From the NCBI GenBank assembly GCA_030696525.1, contig JAUYSB010000180.1, forward strand, positions 1 through 42,515: a DNA stretch of 42,515 nucleotides. Direction: 5' to 3'. Each line of letters opens with the position of its first letter. Within the stretch, counting starts at the first letter, position 1. The translations under genes and the position numbers were made by a program. The notes under the pieces were generated by a model, which did no database searches, was not told where the DNA came from, and was given only the letters and a program-made list of their open reading frames with translations. Positions 24,678 through 32,338 of the stretch are shown here, one piece after another. The stretch comes from Hydrogenophaga sp. (GTDB lineage: Bacteria > Pseudomonadota > Gammaproteobacteria > Burkholderiales > Burkholderiaceae_C).

Positions 24678-25001
24678 ATGGCGACACTTTCGGTTCGACG
24701 CGATATCGGGTATGCCGACAAGCTGAGGAAGTACCGTATCTTCGTCAACGATTCGGAGATAGGTCAGCTCGCCGAAGGTGCGGTGTTGCACCAAGACGTC
24801 GGCGAGGGACCACACACCGTCGAAGCAAGAATAGATTGGTGCAGCAGTCGTCCGCTCAAGCTGGATGCCTTGACCAGTGGCCACGTGGTGGTTGTCCGAA
24901 GTTCTCTTCGCGGCTGGCGCGTGGTCCTGGCCTTGTGGTACCTGATTTTCAATAGGCAAGACTACTTGACCCTTGAGCTTCAGTCGCACAGCGGCGTATG
25001 A
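24678..25001 (+). CDS. Conserved-looking small protein with PEGA-like fold, unknown function
   Basis: 107 residues. The N-terminal two thirds read like a short beta-sandwich of the PEGA/carboxypeptidase-regulatory kind: YRIFVNDSEIGQLAEGAVL, then DVGEGPHTVEARIDWCSS, then a strand-rich segment. Near the C-terminus there is one hydrophobic helix-like stretch (VVLALWYLIF) after the basic SLRGWR. The pattern resembles small uncharacterised proteins scattered among bacteria (recollection, not searched). A plausible ribosome site (GGGACGGGGG) precedes the ATG. Base composition is less GC-rich than its neighbours, and it stands alone between prmB and the ABC-F gene with over 200 bases of non-coding DNA on each side, so recent insertion is possible. 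Confidence 0.65.
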   Translation: MATLSVRRDIGYADKLRKYRIFVNDSEIGQLAEGAVLHQDVGEGPHTVEARIDWCSSRPLKLDALTSGHVVVVRSSLRGWRVVLALWYLIFNRQDYLTLELQSHSGV

Positions 25002-25246
25002 ACCGAAGCAGGCATCGTTTGACGCCCCCGACGAACGAGTGGCGCAGCCCGCAGTCGGCGACACGACCCAGGCTCAAGCAATTGCTGATGTCTGATCAGG
25101 CGCGTGCCGAGTGGGTGTTGCCCACCCGTGGTCTTGCCAACCGTCGCCCGCCACAAGCGCTTGGTTGAGCCGTGTGTCTGCTTGACGTTTGAGCAGTGCT
25201 GACGCAGTCTGTCGGCAGGCGGCCTGAGCATCCCCCGCCCCTGCGG

Positions 25247-25252
25247 CACAAT
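25247..25252 (+). promoter_or_regulatory. -10-like box CACAAT for ABC-F gene
   Basis: Sequence CCTGCGGCACAATCG. The same 15 bases occur before the SSS-kinase operon on the minus strand (40848-40862), suggesting a common promoter type. It predicts a leader of about 86 bases. No consensus -35 at the right distance. Confidence 0.4.
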
Positions 25253-25313
25253 CGAGGCTTAACGCGCCGCCCGCTGCGGGCAGTCTGCGCCCCCTTCTCC
25301 GCTTCACGTTTTC

Positions 25314-25342
25314 GGCCGCACCCGGTGTGCGGTCTTGTTTTT
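25314..25342 (+). terminator. Terminator-like hairpin plus T-tract abutting the ABC-F start (attenuator candidate)
   Basis: GGCCGCAC-CCGGT-GTGCGGTC makes an 8-bp stem (one G-U pair) with a 5-base loop, followed by TTGTTTTT. Two bases later comes the ABC-F ATG. It has the form of an intrinsic terminator, but its place leaves no room for a normal ribosome site, so it may control read-through or translation. Confidence 0.6.
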
Positions 25343-25344
25343 CC

Positions 25345-27339
25345 ATGATCCAACTCAAAAACGTCACGCTGCGCCGTGGCACCAAGGTCGTGCTCGACGC
25401 CGCGTCGGCCACCCTCAACCCGGGCGAAAAGGTCGGCCTGGTGGGGCGCAATGGTGCGGGCAAGTCCAGCCTGTTTGCCCTGCTCACCCATGTGCTGCAC
25501 GAAGACAGTGGCGACTTCAGCATCCCCACGCAGTGGCGCATGGCACAGGTCGCGCAGGACATGCCCGAGACCGAACAACCGGCCACCCGTTTTGTGGTGG
25601 AAGGCGATACCACGCTGCTGGCGGCCGAGCTGGAAGTGACAGAGGCCGAGGCCAGTGGCGACGGCGAGCGCATGGCACACGCCTACATGGCCTTGCACGA
25701 CGCGGGCGCGCACGATTCGGTGTCGCGTGCGCAGGCGCTGCTGATGGGCCTGGGCTTCAACAACGCCGAGCTGGAGCGGCCGGTGAACAGCTTTTCGGGC
25801 GGCTGGCGCATGCGCCTGCAACTGGCGCGCGCACTGATGTGTCCGAGCGACTTGCTGCTGCTGGACGAACCCACCAACCACCTGGACTTGGACGCCCTGG
25901 TCTGGCTCGAAGCCTGGCTGCGCCGCTACGAAGGCACGCTGCTGGTCATCAGCCACGACCGCGAATTCCTGGATGCGGTCACCACCGTCACCCTGCACAT
26001 CGAGAAGGCCAAGCTCAACCGCTACGGCGGCAACTACAGCCGCTTTGAGGACATGCGCGCCGAACAGCTGGCGCTGCAGCAGACCAGCTACGCCAAGCAG
26101 CAAGAAAAAATCGCCCACCTCCAAAAGTTCATCGACCGCTTCAAGGCCAAGGCCAGCAAGGCCAAACAGGCGCAAAGCCGGGTCAAAGCGCTGGAGCGCA
26201 TGGAAAAACTCGGCCCGGTGCTGGCCGAGGCCGATTTCGAATTCGAGTTCCGCGAACCCGCCAACCTGCCCAACCCCATGCTCACGCTGGACGCGATCAG
26301 TGTGGGCTACCCCGGCGAGGCCGAAGGCGACGCACCGACGGTCATCGTGCAGGGCATCAGCAAGTCGGTCATGGCCGGCCAGCGCATCGGCATCCTGGGC
26401 GCCAACGGCCAGGGCAAGTCCACGCTGGTCAAGACGGTGGCGCGCACGCTGAAGGCCATTGACGGTCAGATCACCGAAGGCAAGGGCCTGAACATCGGCT
26501 ACTTTGCCCAGCAGGAACTCGACGTGCTGCGCCCGCAGGACAACCCGCTGGAGCACATGGTTCGCCTGGCCAAGGAGGTGTCGCCGCAGGCGCGCGAGCA
26601 GGAGCTGCGCAACTTCCTGGGCAACTTCAACTTCACCGGCGACATGGTCAAGCAAAGCGTGGGCAGCATGAGCGGCGGCGAAAAAGCCCGCCTGGTGCTT
26701 TGCATGATCGTCTGGCAGCGCCCCAACCTGCTGCTGCTGGACGAACCCACCAACCACCTCGACCTGGCCACGCGCGAGGCCTTGAGCGTGGCGCTCAACG
26801 AATTCGAAGGCACGGTGATGCTGGTCAGCCACGACCGCGCCTTGCTGCGCGCCGTGTGCGACGAGTTCTGGCTGGTGTCGCGCGGTGGCGTGTCGCCGTT
26901 TGATGGCGACCTGGACGACTACCAGCGTTACCTGCTGGACGAATCCAAACGCCTGCGCGAACAGGCCCAGAACCGGGCCGCCAACGCCGCCAAGGAAGAA
27001 CAGGCCGCTGCGGCCGCGGCCCTGGTGGCCGCCAAGGCTGCGCCGGCGCCCGAGGCCCCCAAGCTGGGTGGCGCCGAACAGCGCAAGGCCGACGCCCAGC
27101 GCCGGCAGGAACTGAACGAGAAGCTGCGCCCACTCAAACGCGAACTCGCCGACGTGGACAAACGCCTGGCGTCCCTGAACGCCGAACAGGCACAGCTCAA
27201 CGAGCGCCTGCTCGTCAACCTGCCGCCGGCCGAGCTGGCCGAGATCGGCAAGCGCCTCAAGGCCATCGACACCGAGCTGGCCGAGCGCGAGGAACGCTGG
27301 CTGGAGCTGAGCGAAGCCTTGCAGGCACTGGACGGATAA
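25345..27339 (+). CDS. ABC-F family ATPase (YheS-like)
   Basis: Soluble twin ABC ATPase; family members act on the ribosome in translation or confer ribosome-targeting antibiotic resistance. 664 residues from the ATG at 25345; the track's GTG at 25327 lies inside the hairpin. Two ABC domains: Walker A GRNGAGKSS and GANGQGKST, signatures SFSGGWRMRLQLARAL and SMSGGEKARLVLC, and Walker B LLLLDEPTNHLDL and LLLDEPTNHLDLA. No membrane segments. The linker between them (YAKQQEKIAHLQKFIDRFK) is the P-site tRNA-interaction motif region. A C-terminal Ala/Lys/Glu-rich coiled extension follows. The start and length fit the YheS group better than Uup or EttA; the specific role is not known. Confidence 0.93.
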   Translation: MIQLKNVTLRRGTKVVLDAASATLNPGEKVGLVGRNGAGKSSLFALLTHVLHEDSGDFSIPTQWRMAQVAQDMPETEQPATRFVVEGDTTLLAAELEVTEAEASGDGERMAHAYMALHDAGAHDSVSRAQALLMGLGFNNAELERPVNSFSGGWRMRLQLARALMCPSDLLLLDEPTNHLDLDALVWLEAWLRRYEGTLLVISHDREFLDAVTTVTLHIEKAKLNRYGGNYSRFEDMRAEQLALQQTSYAKQQEKIAHLQKFIDRFKAKASKAKQAQSRVKALERMEKLGPVLAEADFEFEFREPANLPNPMLTLDAISVGYPGEAEGDAPTVIVQGISKSVMAGQRIGILGANGQGKSTLVKTVARTLKAIDGQITEGKGLNIGYFAQQELDVLRPQDNPLEHMVRLAKEVSPQAREQELRNFLGNFNFTGDMVKQSVGSMSGGEKARLVLCMIVWQRPNLLLLDEPTNHLDLATREALSVALNEFEGTVMLVSHDRALLRAVCDEFWLVSRGGVSPFDGDLDDYQRYLLDESKRLREQAQNRAANAAKEEQAAAAAALVAAKAAPAPEAPKLGGAEQRKADAQRRQELNEKLRPLKRELADVDKRLASLNAEQAQLNERLLVNLPPAELAEIGKRLKAIDTELAEREERWLELSEALQALDG

Positions 27340-27388
27340 GGCCGTCAACTCCCCCGAAAGAGGGATGCCGGCGGCACCATGGCGCAGT

Positions 27389-27394
27389 TATGAT
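27389..27394 (+). promoter_or_regulatory. -10-like box TATGAT before the TonB receptor
   Basis: TATGAT is 9 bases before the ATG at 27404, implying an almost leaderless mRNA if used. No -35 of quality is visible. Confidence 0.35.
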
Positions 27395-27403
27395 TTGTTG
27401 ACA

Positions 27404-29416
27404 ATGCTGTCCACCGTACCGTTTGCCCCGTTCCCGGCCCGCCCAACGATGCGCTGGAGGCCACGCACCCCGTCGGCTGCAGTGGCCCAGGGTGCGGCGC
27501 TGCTGCTCGCCCTGGGTTTGGTGCCGCAGGCGGCCACGGCGCAAACCGCCGCATCGGAACAAGACTACTTCGAGGCGCTGCCGGTGGTGCTGACGGTGAG
27601 CCGCCTGGCCCAGCCCATCAGCGAGACGCCAGGCGCGGTCACGGTGATCGACCGCAAGACCATCGAAGCCCTGCAGGTGCGCGACATGGCCGAGCTGCTG
27701 CGCCTCGTGCCCGGCTACTTTGTGAGTGGCTTCAACGGTGCGCACCCGATCGCGGTCTACCACGCGCCGCTGGACGAATTCGGCATCCGCAACCTGGTGC
27801 TGATCGACGGCCGGCCGGCCTACTCGTCTTACTACTTCGGCGGCACCTCGCGCGGCCTGATGTCGGTGGACCCGCAGGAGATCGAACGCGTCGAGGTGCT
27901 GCGCGGCGCCAATTCGGCCGCCTTTGGTGCCAACGCCATGTTCGGCGTCATCAACATCGTGACCCGCCACGCGGCCGACACCTTGGGTGGCTCGGCCTCG
28001 CTGCGTGCGGGCGGCGGCGGCGTGCGCGATGCCCGCGTCAGCCTGGGCCGTGGCGACCAGGCACTGAGCTACCGCATCAGCGTCCTGCGGCGCAGCGACG
28101 ACGGCCTGCGGGGCCTGTTCGACAGCCGCGAACTCAACCAGCTGCGCCTGCGCGTGGACGCCACGCCCAGCACCCGCGACGACATCCAGCTCGACGCCGG
28201 CCTCAGCGATTTGAGGGCCGGCGATGGCTACGCGGGCGACGTCGGCAACCCGGCGCGCACGCTGAACTGGCGCGACTGGCACCTGCACGGCGTGTGGCGC
28301 CGCCAGCTGTCCGAGACCGAGCAGCTCAAGTTCTCGCTGAGTGCCACCCGCGAGTCACTGCGCGACCGCTACGACTACCTGCCGGTGCCCGGCATCGTGG
28401 TGGACTTCAGCGGCGTGGGCCGGCGGCTCGACGCCGAACTGCAGCACCAGCGCAGCCTGGCGCCCGACGTGCGCCTGGTCTGGGGCCTGGGGTTGCGGCA
28501 GGAAGAAGCGCAGTCGCGCCCGCTGTTCTACCGAGACGATGCCCTGAGCTTTCGCGAAACCCGGCTGTTCGGCAACCTGGAGTGGCGCCCTACCCCGGCC
28601 TGGACCGTCAATGGCGGGCTGTTTCTGGGCCACCACAGCTGGACCGGCTCTTTCGCCACGCCACGGCTCATGGTCAACCACCAGCTGAGCGAGGACCACA
28701 CGCTGCGCGCCGGCATCAACCGCTCGGTGCGCACGCCCTCGCTGTTCGAACTGGCCGCCGACGTGCGTTACGACATGAACGGCGAAACCCTGGGCCGCAC
28801 CTTTGCTGCCACCGGCCAGGTGCGCCCCGAAAGCATGGTCAGCCAGGAACTGGGCTACTTTGCCAACCTGCGCGATCTGCGCATGACGCTGGACGTGCGC
28901 GTGTTCCGCGAACGCATGGACGGGTTCATCCGCAACGGCGACTACCAGCTGCCCGAGCCGCTGCTCTACACCGGCACCACGGTCACCGACTACGTCAACG
29001 GACAAGGCCCGCGCCTGTCTGGCCTGGAATACCAGTGGCGCTGGTCGCCCAGCCCCAACACCGAGCTGTGGCTGGCCCAGGCATTCACCCGGGTGCAGTG
29101 GCCCGAAGCGTCGGTGGGCTTCGCGCCGGTGCGCTCGAGCACACTGGCACTGTTTCACGAACTGTCCAACCGCCTCAAGCTCGGGCTGGTGCTGACCGAG
29201 CGACGGCCCATGAGCTGGCTGGGTGTCGGCTACATGCCCCGCGCGCTGCGCCAGGCCGACCTGCACCTGTCCTACCCCATGCGGGTGGGCGGCAGCAACG
29301 TGCGGGCCGCGCTCACGGTGCGCAACCTCAATGGCGCCAAGCCGCTGTTCGAGTCGCGTTTTTCCGCGCCGCAGTCGCGGCGCCAGGCCTATGGCAGCCT
29401 GGACATCGAGTTCTGA
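27404..29416 (+). CDS. TonB-dependent outer-membrane receptor
   Basis: Outer-membrane beta-barrel with a plug domain, energised by TonB-ExbBD; ligand unknown. About 670 residues. The signal peptide has hydrophobic core GAALLLALGLVPQAATA and cleavage before Q. A possible TonB box (PVVLTVSR) precedes the plug (GAVTVIDRKTIEALQVRDMAELLRLVPG ... VDPQEIERVEVLRGANSAAFGANAMFGVINIVTR). The barrel ends in GSLDIEF with the C-terminal Phe used by the Bam complex. Start choice: ATG 27404 (fits the -10-like box) or ATG 27449 (shorter signal peptide); 27365 is unlikely. Its stop touches the next gene's GTG. The downstream genes are a binding protein and a diguanylate cyclase rather than a transporter, so it may feed or sense a signal. 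It resembles vitamin B12/colicin-type receptors in plug sequence. Confidence 0.92.
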   Translation: MLSTVPFAPFPARPTMRWRPRTPSAAVAQGAALLLALGLVPQAATAQTAASEQDYFEALPVVLTVSRLAQPISETPGAVTVIDRKTIEALQVRDMAELLRLVPGYFVSGFNGAHPIAVYHAPLDEFGIRNLVLIDGRPAYSSYYFGGTSRGLMSVDPQEIERVEVLRGANSAAFGANAMFGVINIVTRHAADTLGGSASLRAGGGGVRDARVSLGRGDQALSYRISVLRRSDDGLRGLFDSRELNQLRLRVDATPSTRDDIQLDAGLSDLRAGDGYAGDVGNPARTLNWRDWHLHGVWRRQLSETEQLKFSLSATRESLRDRYDYLPVPGIVVDFSGVGRRLDAELQHQRSLAPDVRLVWGLGLRQEEAQSRPLFYRDDALSFRETRLFGNLEWRPTPAWTVNGGLFLGHHSWTGSFATPRLMVNHQLSEDHTLRAGINRSVRTPSLFELAADVRYDMNGETLGRTFAATGQVRPESMVSQELGYFANLRDLRMTLDVRVFRERMDGFIRNGDYQLPEPLLYTGTTVTDYVNGQGPRLSGLEYQWRWSPSPNTELWLAQAFTRVQWPEASVGFAPVRSSTLALFHELSNRLKLGLVLTERRPMSWLGVGYMPRALRQADLHLSYPMRVGGSNVRAALTVRNLNGAKPLFESRFSAPQSRRQAYGSLDIEF

Positions 29417-30382
29417 GTGTTGACGCCAGCGCCACCCGTCCCATCCGCGGCACCCGGCCGCCGCGCGCTGCTGGGTGTTGCGCTGGGCGCCTGGGCACTG
29501 GGCCACAGCGGTGGCGCACGTGCGGCCGACCCGCTGCTGTGGCTGGTGGCCCCCGACCAGACCGGCGCCTATGCCCAAGCATTGGCAGCACTGCGCGAAG
29601 GGCTGCCCGGCACCACCTTGCGCAGCCTTGCGCCCACCCAGTTGCCCGCGCCGGGGCGCGAGCCGCCACCCGCCTTGGTCATCACGCTGGGCAGTGCCGC
29701 CTACGGCGCAGCGCTGGCGCGTGCCGCCGCCGACCCCGCGCTGGCCCAGGTGCCGGTGGTGGCCGGCCTGTTGCCGCGCGCCAGCTTCGAGGCCCAGCCG
29801 CAGCGTGCCAGCCCGCCGGTCACCGCCGTCTGGCTGGACCCCGGCGTGGAGCGCCACCTCGACCTCATCCGCCTGGCGCTGCCCACGCGCAAAAAGGTCG
29901 GTGTGTTGTGGGGCCCCAGCTCGCGGTTGTGGCGCCCGGCGCTGCAACGCGCGGCCGCTGAACGCGGCTTGCAGCTGGTGGACGCCGAACTGCCCGACAC
30001 CGAACTCTTCCCGGCCCTGAGCCGCGTGCTGGACGAGGCCGACGTGTTTCTGGCCCTGCCCGACAACGCGGTGTTCACGCCCGCCAGCCTCAACAACATG
30101 CTGATCGCGGCCTACCGCCAGCGGGTGCCGGTGCTGGGCTATGCCGCCACCCATGTGCGGGCCGGTGCGGTGTTGGCCCTGCACACCGAACCCCACCAGG
30201 CCGGGCGCGAAGTGGCCCAGCTGGCGCGCCGCGTGCTGGCCGAGCGGCGCGTGCCGGCGGCCGGCCCGGCGCGGCTGTTGAGCGTGGGCCTGAACGACCA
30301 GGTGGCCCGCTCGCTCGGCCTGGTGCTGCCCGACGCCGCCAGCCTGACCCAGACCCTGCAGCGCAGCGAGGGCAAGCCATGA
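29417..30382 (+). CDS. Periplasmic binding protein, ABC-sub-bind (PF04392)-like, without transporter
   Basis: 321 residues. The N-terminus has a signal-type stretch with a twin arginine (GRRALLGVALGAWALGHSGGARA), likely exported. The mature part looks like a two-lobed periplasmic binding fold of the PF04392 type: LWLVAPDQTGAYAQALAAL, the central KKVGVLWGPSSRLWRPALQ, and the family-like AYRQRVPVLGYAATHVRAGAVLAL with EPHQAGREVAQLARRVL. No permease or ATPase gene is next to it, so a sensing role is more likely than uptake. The start is GTG 29417, directly after the receptor's TGA; its end overlaps the cyclase start (ATGA). Family call by pattern; ligand unknown. Confidence 0.8.
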   Translation: MLTPAPPVPSAAPGRRALLGVALGAWALGHSGGARAADPLLWLVAPDQTGAYAQALAALREGLPGTTLRSLAPTQLPAPGREPPPALVITLGSAAYGAALARAAADPALAQVPVVAGLLPRASFEAQPQRASPPVTAVWLDPGVERHLDLIRLALPTRKKVGVLWGPSSRLWRPALQRAAAERGLQLVDAELPDTELFPALSRVLDEADVFLALPDNAVFTPASLNNMLIAAYRQRVPVLGYAATHVRAGAVLALHTEPHQAGREVAQLARRVLAERRVPAAGPARLLSVGLNDQVARSLGLVLPDAASLTQTLQRSEGKP

Positions 30383-31698
30383 CCCACAACCCCGGCATCC
30401 GCGCCCGGCTCTGGCTGGCCGCCGCCCTGCCCACGGTGCTGGTGGTGGTGGCCTTGTTGTGGGTGTTTCTGAGCCGCTACACCGAAGACCTCACCGAAGC
30501 CTGGCAGGAGCGCGCCCGCGTGGCGGCCACCCAGCTGGCCGGATCGGCCGAGTTCCCGCTGTTTGCCAACGACGCCGAAACCCTGCTGCGCCTGGTGGAC
30601 GCCAGCCAGAAGGGTGACAGCCAGCTGCGCGCCGTGAAGCTGTTCGACCGCAACGGCCGCACCCTGGCGGCGGCCGGCACCGCCGAGGGCGGCGTGTTGC
30701 CCTTCGACGCACGCACGCAGCTGCTGCTCGACGAGACGCGCCTGACGGTGCAGGTGCCCATTGCCGCCTCGTCGTCGCGGATCGATCTGTTCCAGGAAAC
30801 CACCGGCGTCACGGTGCCGCAGAGCGATGCCGCGCCCATCGGTTTTGTGATGATGCAGTTCGGGCTGGAAAGCCTGGAGCGGCGGCGCAGCGAACTGCTG
30901 GGCTGGGCACTGGCCGCCACGCTGGCGGCCATGCTGTTGGCCACGCTGTTGTCCACCGCCATTGCCAGCCGCGTCACCGGGCCCATTGGCGAGATCAGCC
31001 AGGTGGTTCAGCGCATCGCCAGCGGTGCGCTCGATGCGCGCGCCGAGCCACAACACTGCGGCGTGCTGTCGGGGCTGGCCCAGGGCGTCAACGACATGGC
31101 CCAGCAGGTGGCCATGACGCAGCAGGAACTGCGGCAGCAGGTGGACCTGGCGACGCAGGAACTGCGGCAGCAAAAAGACGCCGCCGAACAGGCCGCCCGC
31201 CTTGACGCACTGACCCAGGTGCTGGGCCGGCGCGGTTTCACCGACCAGGCGCACACCGAAATCCAGCGCTGCATGCGCTACCAGCACCCGCTGTCGCTGC
31301 TGATGATCGACATCGACCATTTCAAGCTCATCAACGACACCCACGGCCACGCCACCGGCGACGCCGTGTTGCTGCACTTCGCGCAGCTGCTGTCGCGCGA
31401 ACTGCGCGAGAACGACATGATCGGGCGCATCGGCGGCGAGGAATTTGCGGTGCTGCTGCCCAGCAGCAACGCCGAACAGGCCGCGCGCGTGGCCGAGCGC
31501 ATGCGCGCCGCGGTCGACCAGAGCCTGATCCACGTGCGCGGCCAGCCGCTACACTTCACCGCCAGTTTCGGTGTGGCCGAATTCCAGCCGCAGGAGCTCA
31601 GCCTGGAGAGCCTGATGGCACGCGCCGACGCCGCCCTCTACGAGGCCAAACGCCAGGGCCGCAACCGCGTGTTGCTGGCCAGCCCGCCCGGCGCCTGA
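30379..31698 (+). CDS. Membrane diguanylate cyclase (periplasmic sensor-HAMP-GGDEF)
   Basis: Makes the second messenger c-di-GMP from two GTP. 439 residues. TM1 (LWLAAALPTVLVVVALLWVFL) and TM2 (LGWALAATLAAMLLATLLSTAIA) bracket a periplasmic sensor of about 150 residues whose start (RYTEDLTEAWQERARVAATQLAGSA) recalls the BarA-type N-terminal domain. A HAMP linker and coiled coil follow, then a GGDEF domain with GGEEF at 352-356, substrate motif FKLINDTHGHATGD, and an inhibitory I-site RxxD (REND, 343-346) five residues before GGEEF. The cyclase should therefore be active and feedback-inhibited. The binding protein upstream is the obvious candidate partner for the periplasmic domain. Confidence 0.93.
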   Translation: MTHNPGIRARLWLAAALPTVLVVVALLWVFLSRYTEDLTEAWQERARVAATQLAGSAEFPLFANDAETLLRLVDASQKGDSQLRAVKLFDRNGRTLAAAGTAEGGVLPFDARTQLLLDETRLTVQVPIAASSSRIDLFQETTGVTVPQSDAAPIGFVMMQFGLESLERRRSELLGWALAATLAAMLLATLLSTAIASRVTGPIGEISQVVQRIASGALDARAEPQHCGVLSGLAQGVNDMAQQVAMTQQELRQQVDLATQELRQQKDAAEQAARLDALTQVLGRRGFTDQAHTEIQRCMRYQHPLSLLMIDIDHFKLINDTHGHATGDAVLLHFAQLLSRELRENDMIGRIGGEEFAVLLPSSNAEQAARVAERMRAAVDQSLIHVRGQPLHFTASFGVAEFQPQELSLESLMARADAALYEAKRQGRNRVLLASPPGA

Positions 31699-31732
31699 CG
31701 GCGCCCCACTTCCTTTTCGAATTGTTAGTTTC

Positions 31733-32338
31733 ATGGAAATCCTGTTCCTGCTGGTGGGGCTCGCCATCGTGTGGCGCCTGGCCAACCGCGCGGCCCAGCA
31801 ACGGCGCATCGCGCTGCTGGCGCAGCACCTGAGCCCGCTGCGCATCGAGATGCTGATGAGCACCCTGATGGAAGGCTACCTGCGCGCGCTGGGCGAGACC
31901 GACCCGCAACGCCAGCAGCAGGTCTGGGGTGTGCTGGCCACCGCCGAAGCCGAAATCGAAACCCAGATGGGCCGCCTGGCCGAATCGGTGCGCGCCATCG
32001 ACCCGGCGCAGGCCCGCATCAGCCGCCTGCCCATGGCGGTGCCGCTGATCGACCAGTGGTGGCCTCAAGCCTGTTTCGATCTGCGCGAGGCCTTGGCCAT
32101 CCACGCCCGGGGCGTGGCTTTTGTGCGCTCACAACACGGCTGGACGAACAAGGAACGCGCCTTTGCCATGACGGCCGAGCTGATGCTGATGCAGCACACC
32201 TGCCACTGGTACTGCCAGTCCAGGATGGTGGCGTCGGCACGCGTGTTGGCGCGCCACAAAACCAGCCACGCCCAGGTGCTGGCCGGCGTGTCTGACACCA
32301 CACGCGAGGCCTACCTGAGACTCACCGGCGGCGCGTGA
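31733..32338 (+). CDS. Membrane-anchored protein, unknown function
   Basis: 201 residues. A single N-terminal helix (ILFLLVGLAIVWRLA) anchors a mostly helical soluble part with no recognised domain. Conserved-looking elements are WWPQACFDLREALAIHARG and HTCHWYCQSRMVASARVL, the latter with two close cysteines and histidines that could bind metal (inference). The gene starts 34 bases after the cyclase and may belong to the same transcript. Its 3' end overlaps the convergent lytic transglycosylase gene by 28 bases. Function not assigned. Confidence 0.8.
   Translation: MEILFLLVGLAIVWRLANRAAQQRRIALLAQHLSPLRIEMLMSTLMEGYLRALGETDPQRQQQVWGVLATAEAEIETQMGRLAESVRAIDPAQARISRLPMAVPLIDQWWPQACFDLREALAIHARGVAFVRSQHGWTNKERAFAMTAELMLMQHTCHWYCQSRMVASARVLARHKTSHAQVLAGVSDTTREAYLRLTGGA

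Larger units (their letters stand above)
25002..25344 (+). other. 343-base gene-free stretch before the ABC-F gene
   Basis: No credible gene: the minus-strand frames here are shadows. It contains a small hairpin GTGGG-TGTTG-CCCAC near 25113, a -10-like CACAAT at 25247-25252, a second hairpin GCCCG-CTG-CGGGC at about 25268-25280, and a terminator-like hairpin right before the ABC-F ATG. I read the last 90 bases as the 5' leader of the ABC-F mRNA. Confidence 0.6.

Noticed and set aside
25002-25344. Minus-strand small genes in the spacer before the ABC-F gene
   Set aside because: The frames at 24980-25249 and 25074-25673 have basic, shadow-like composition and cross into real genes; no ribosome site.
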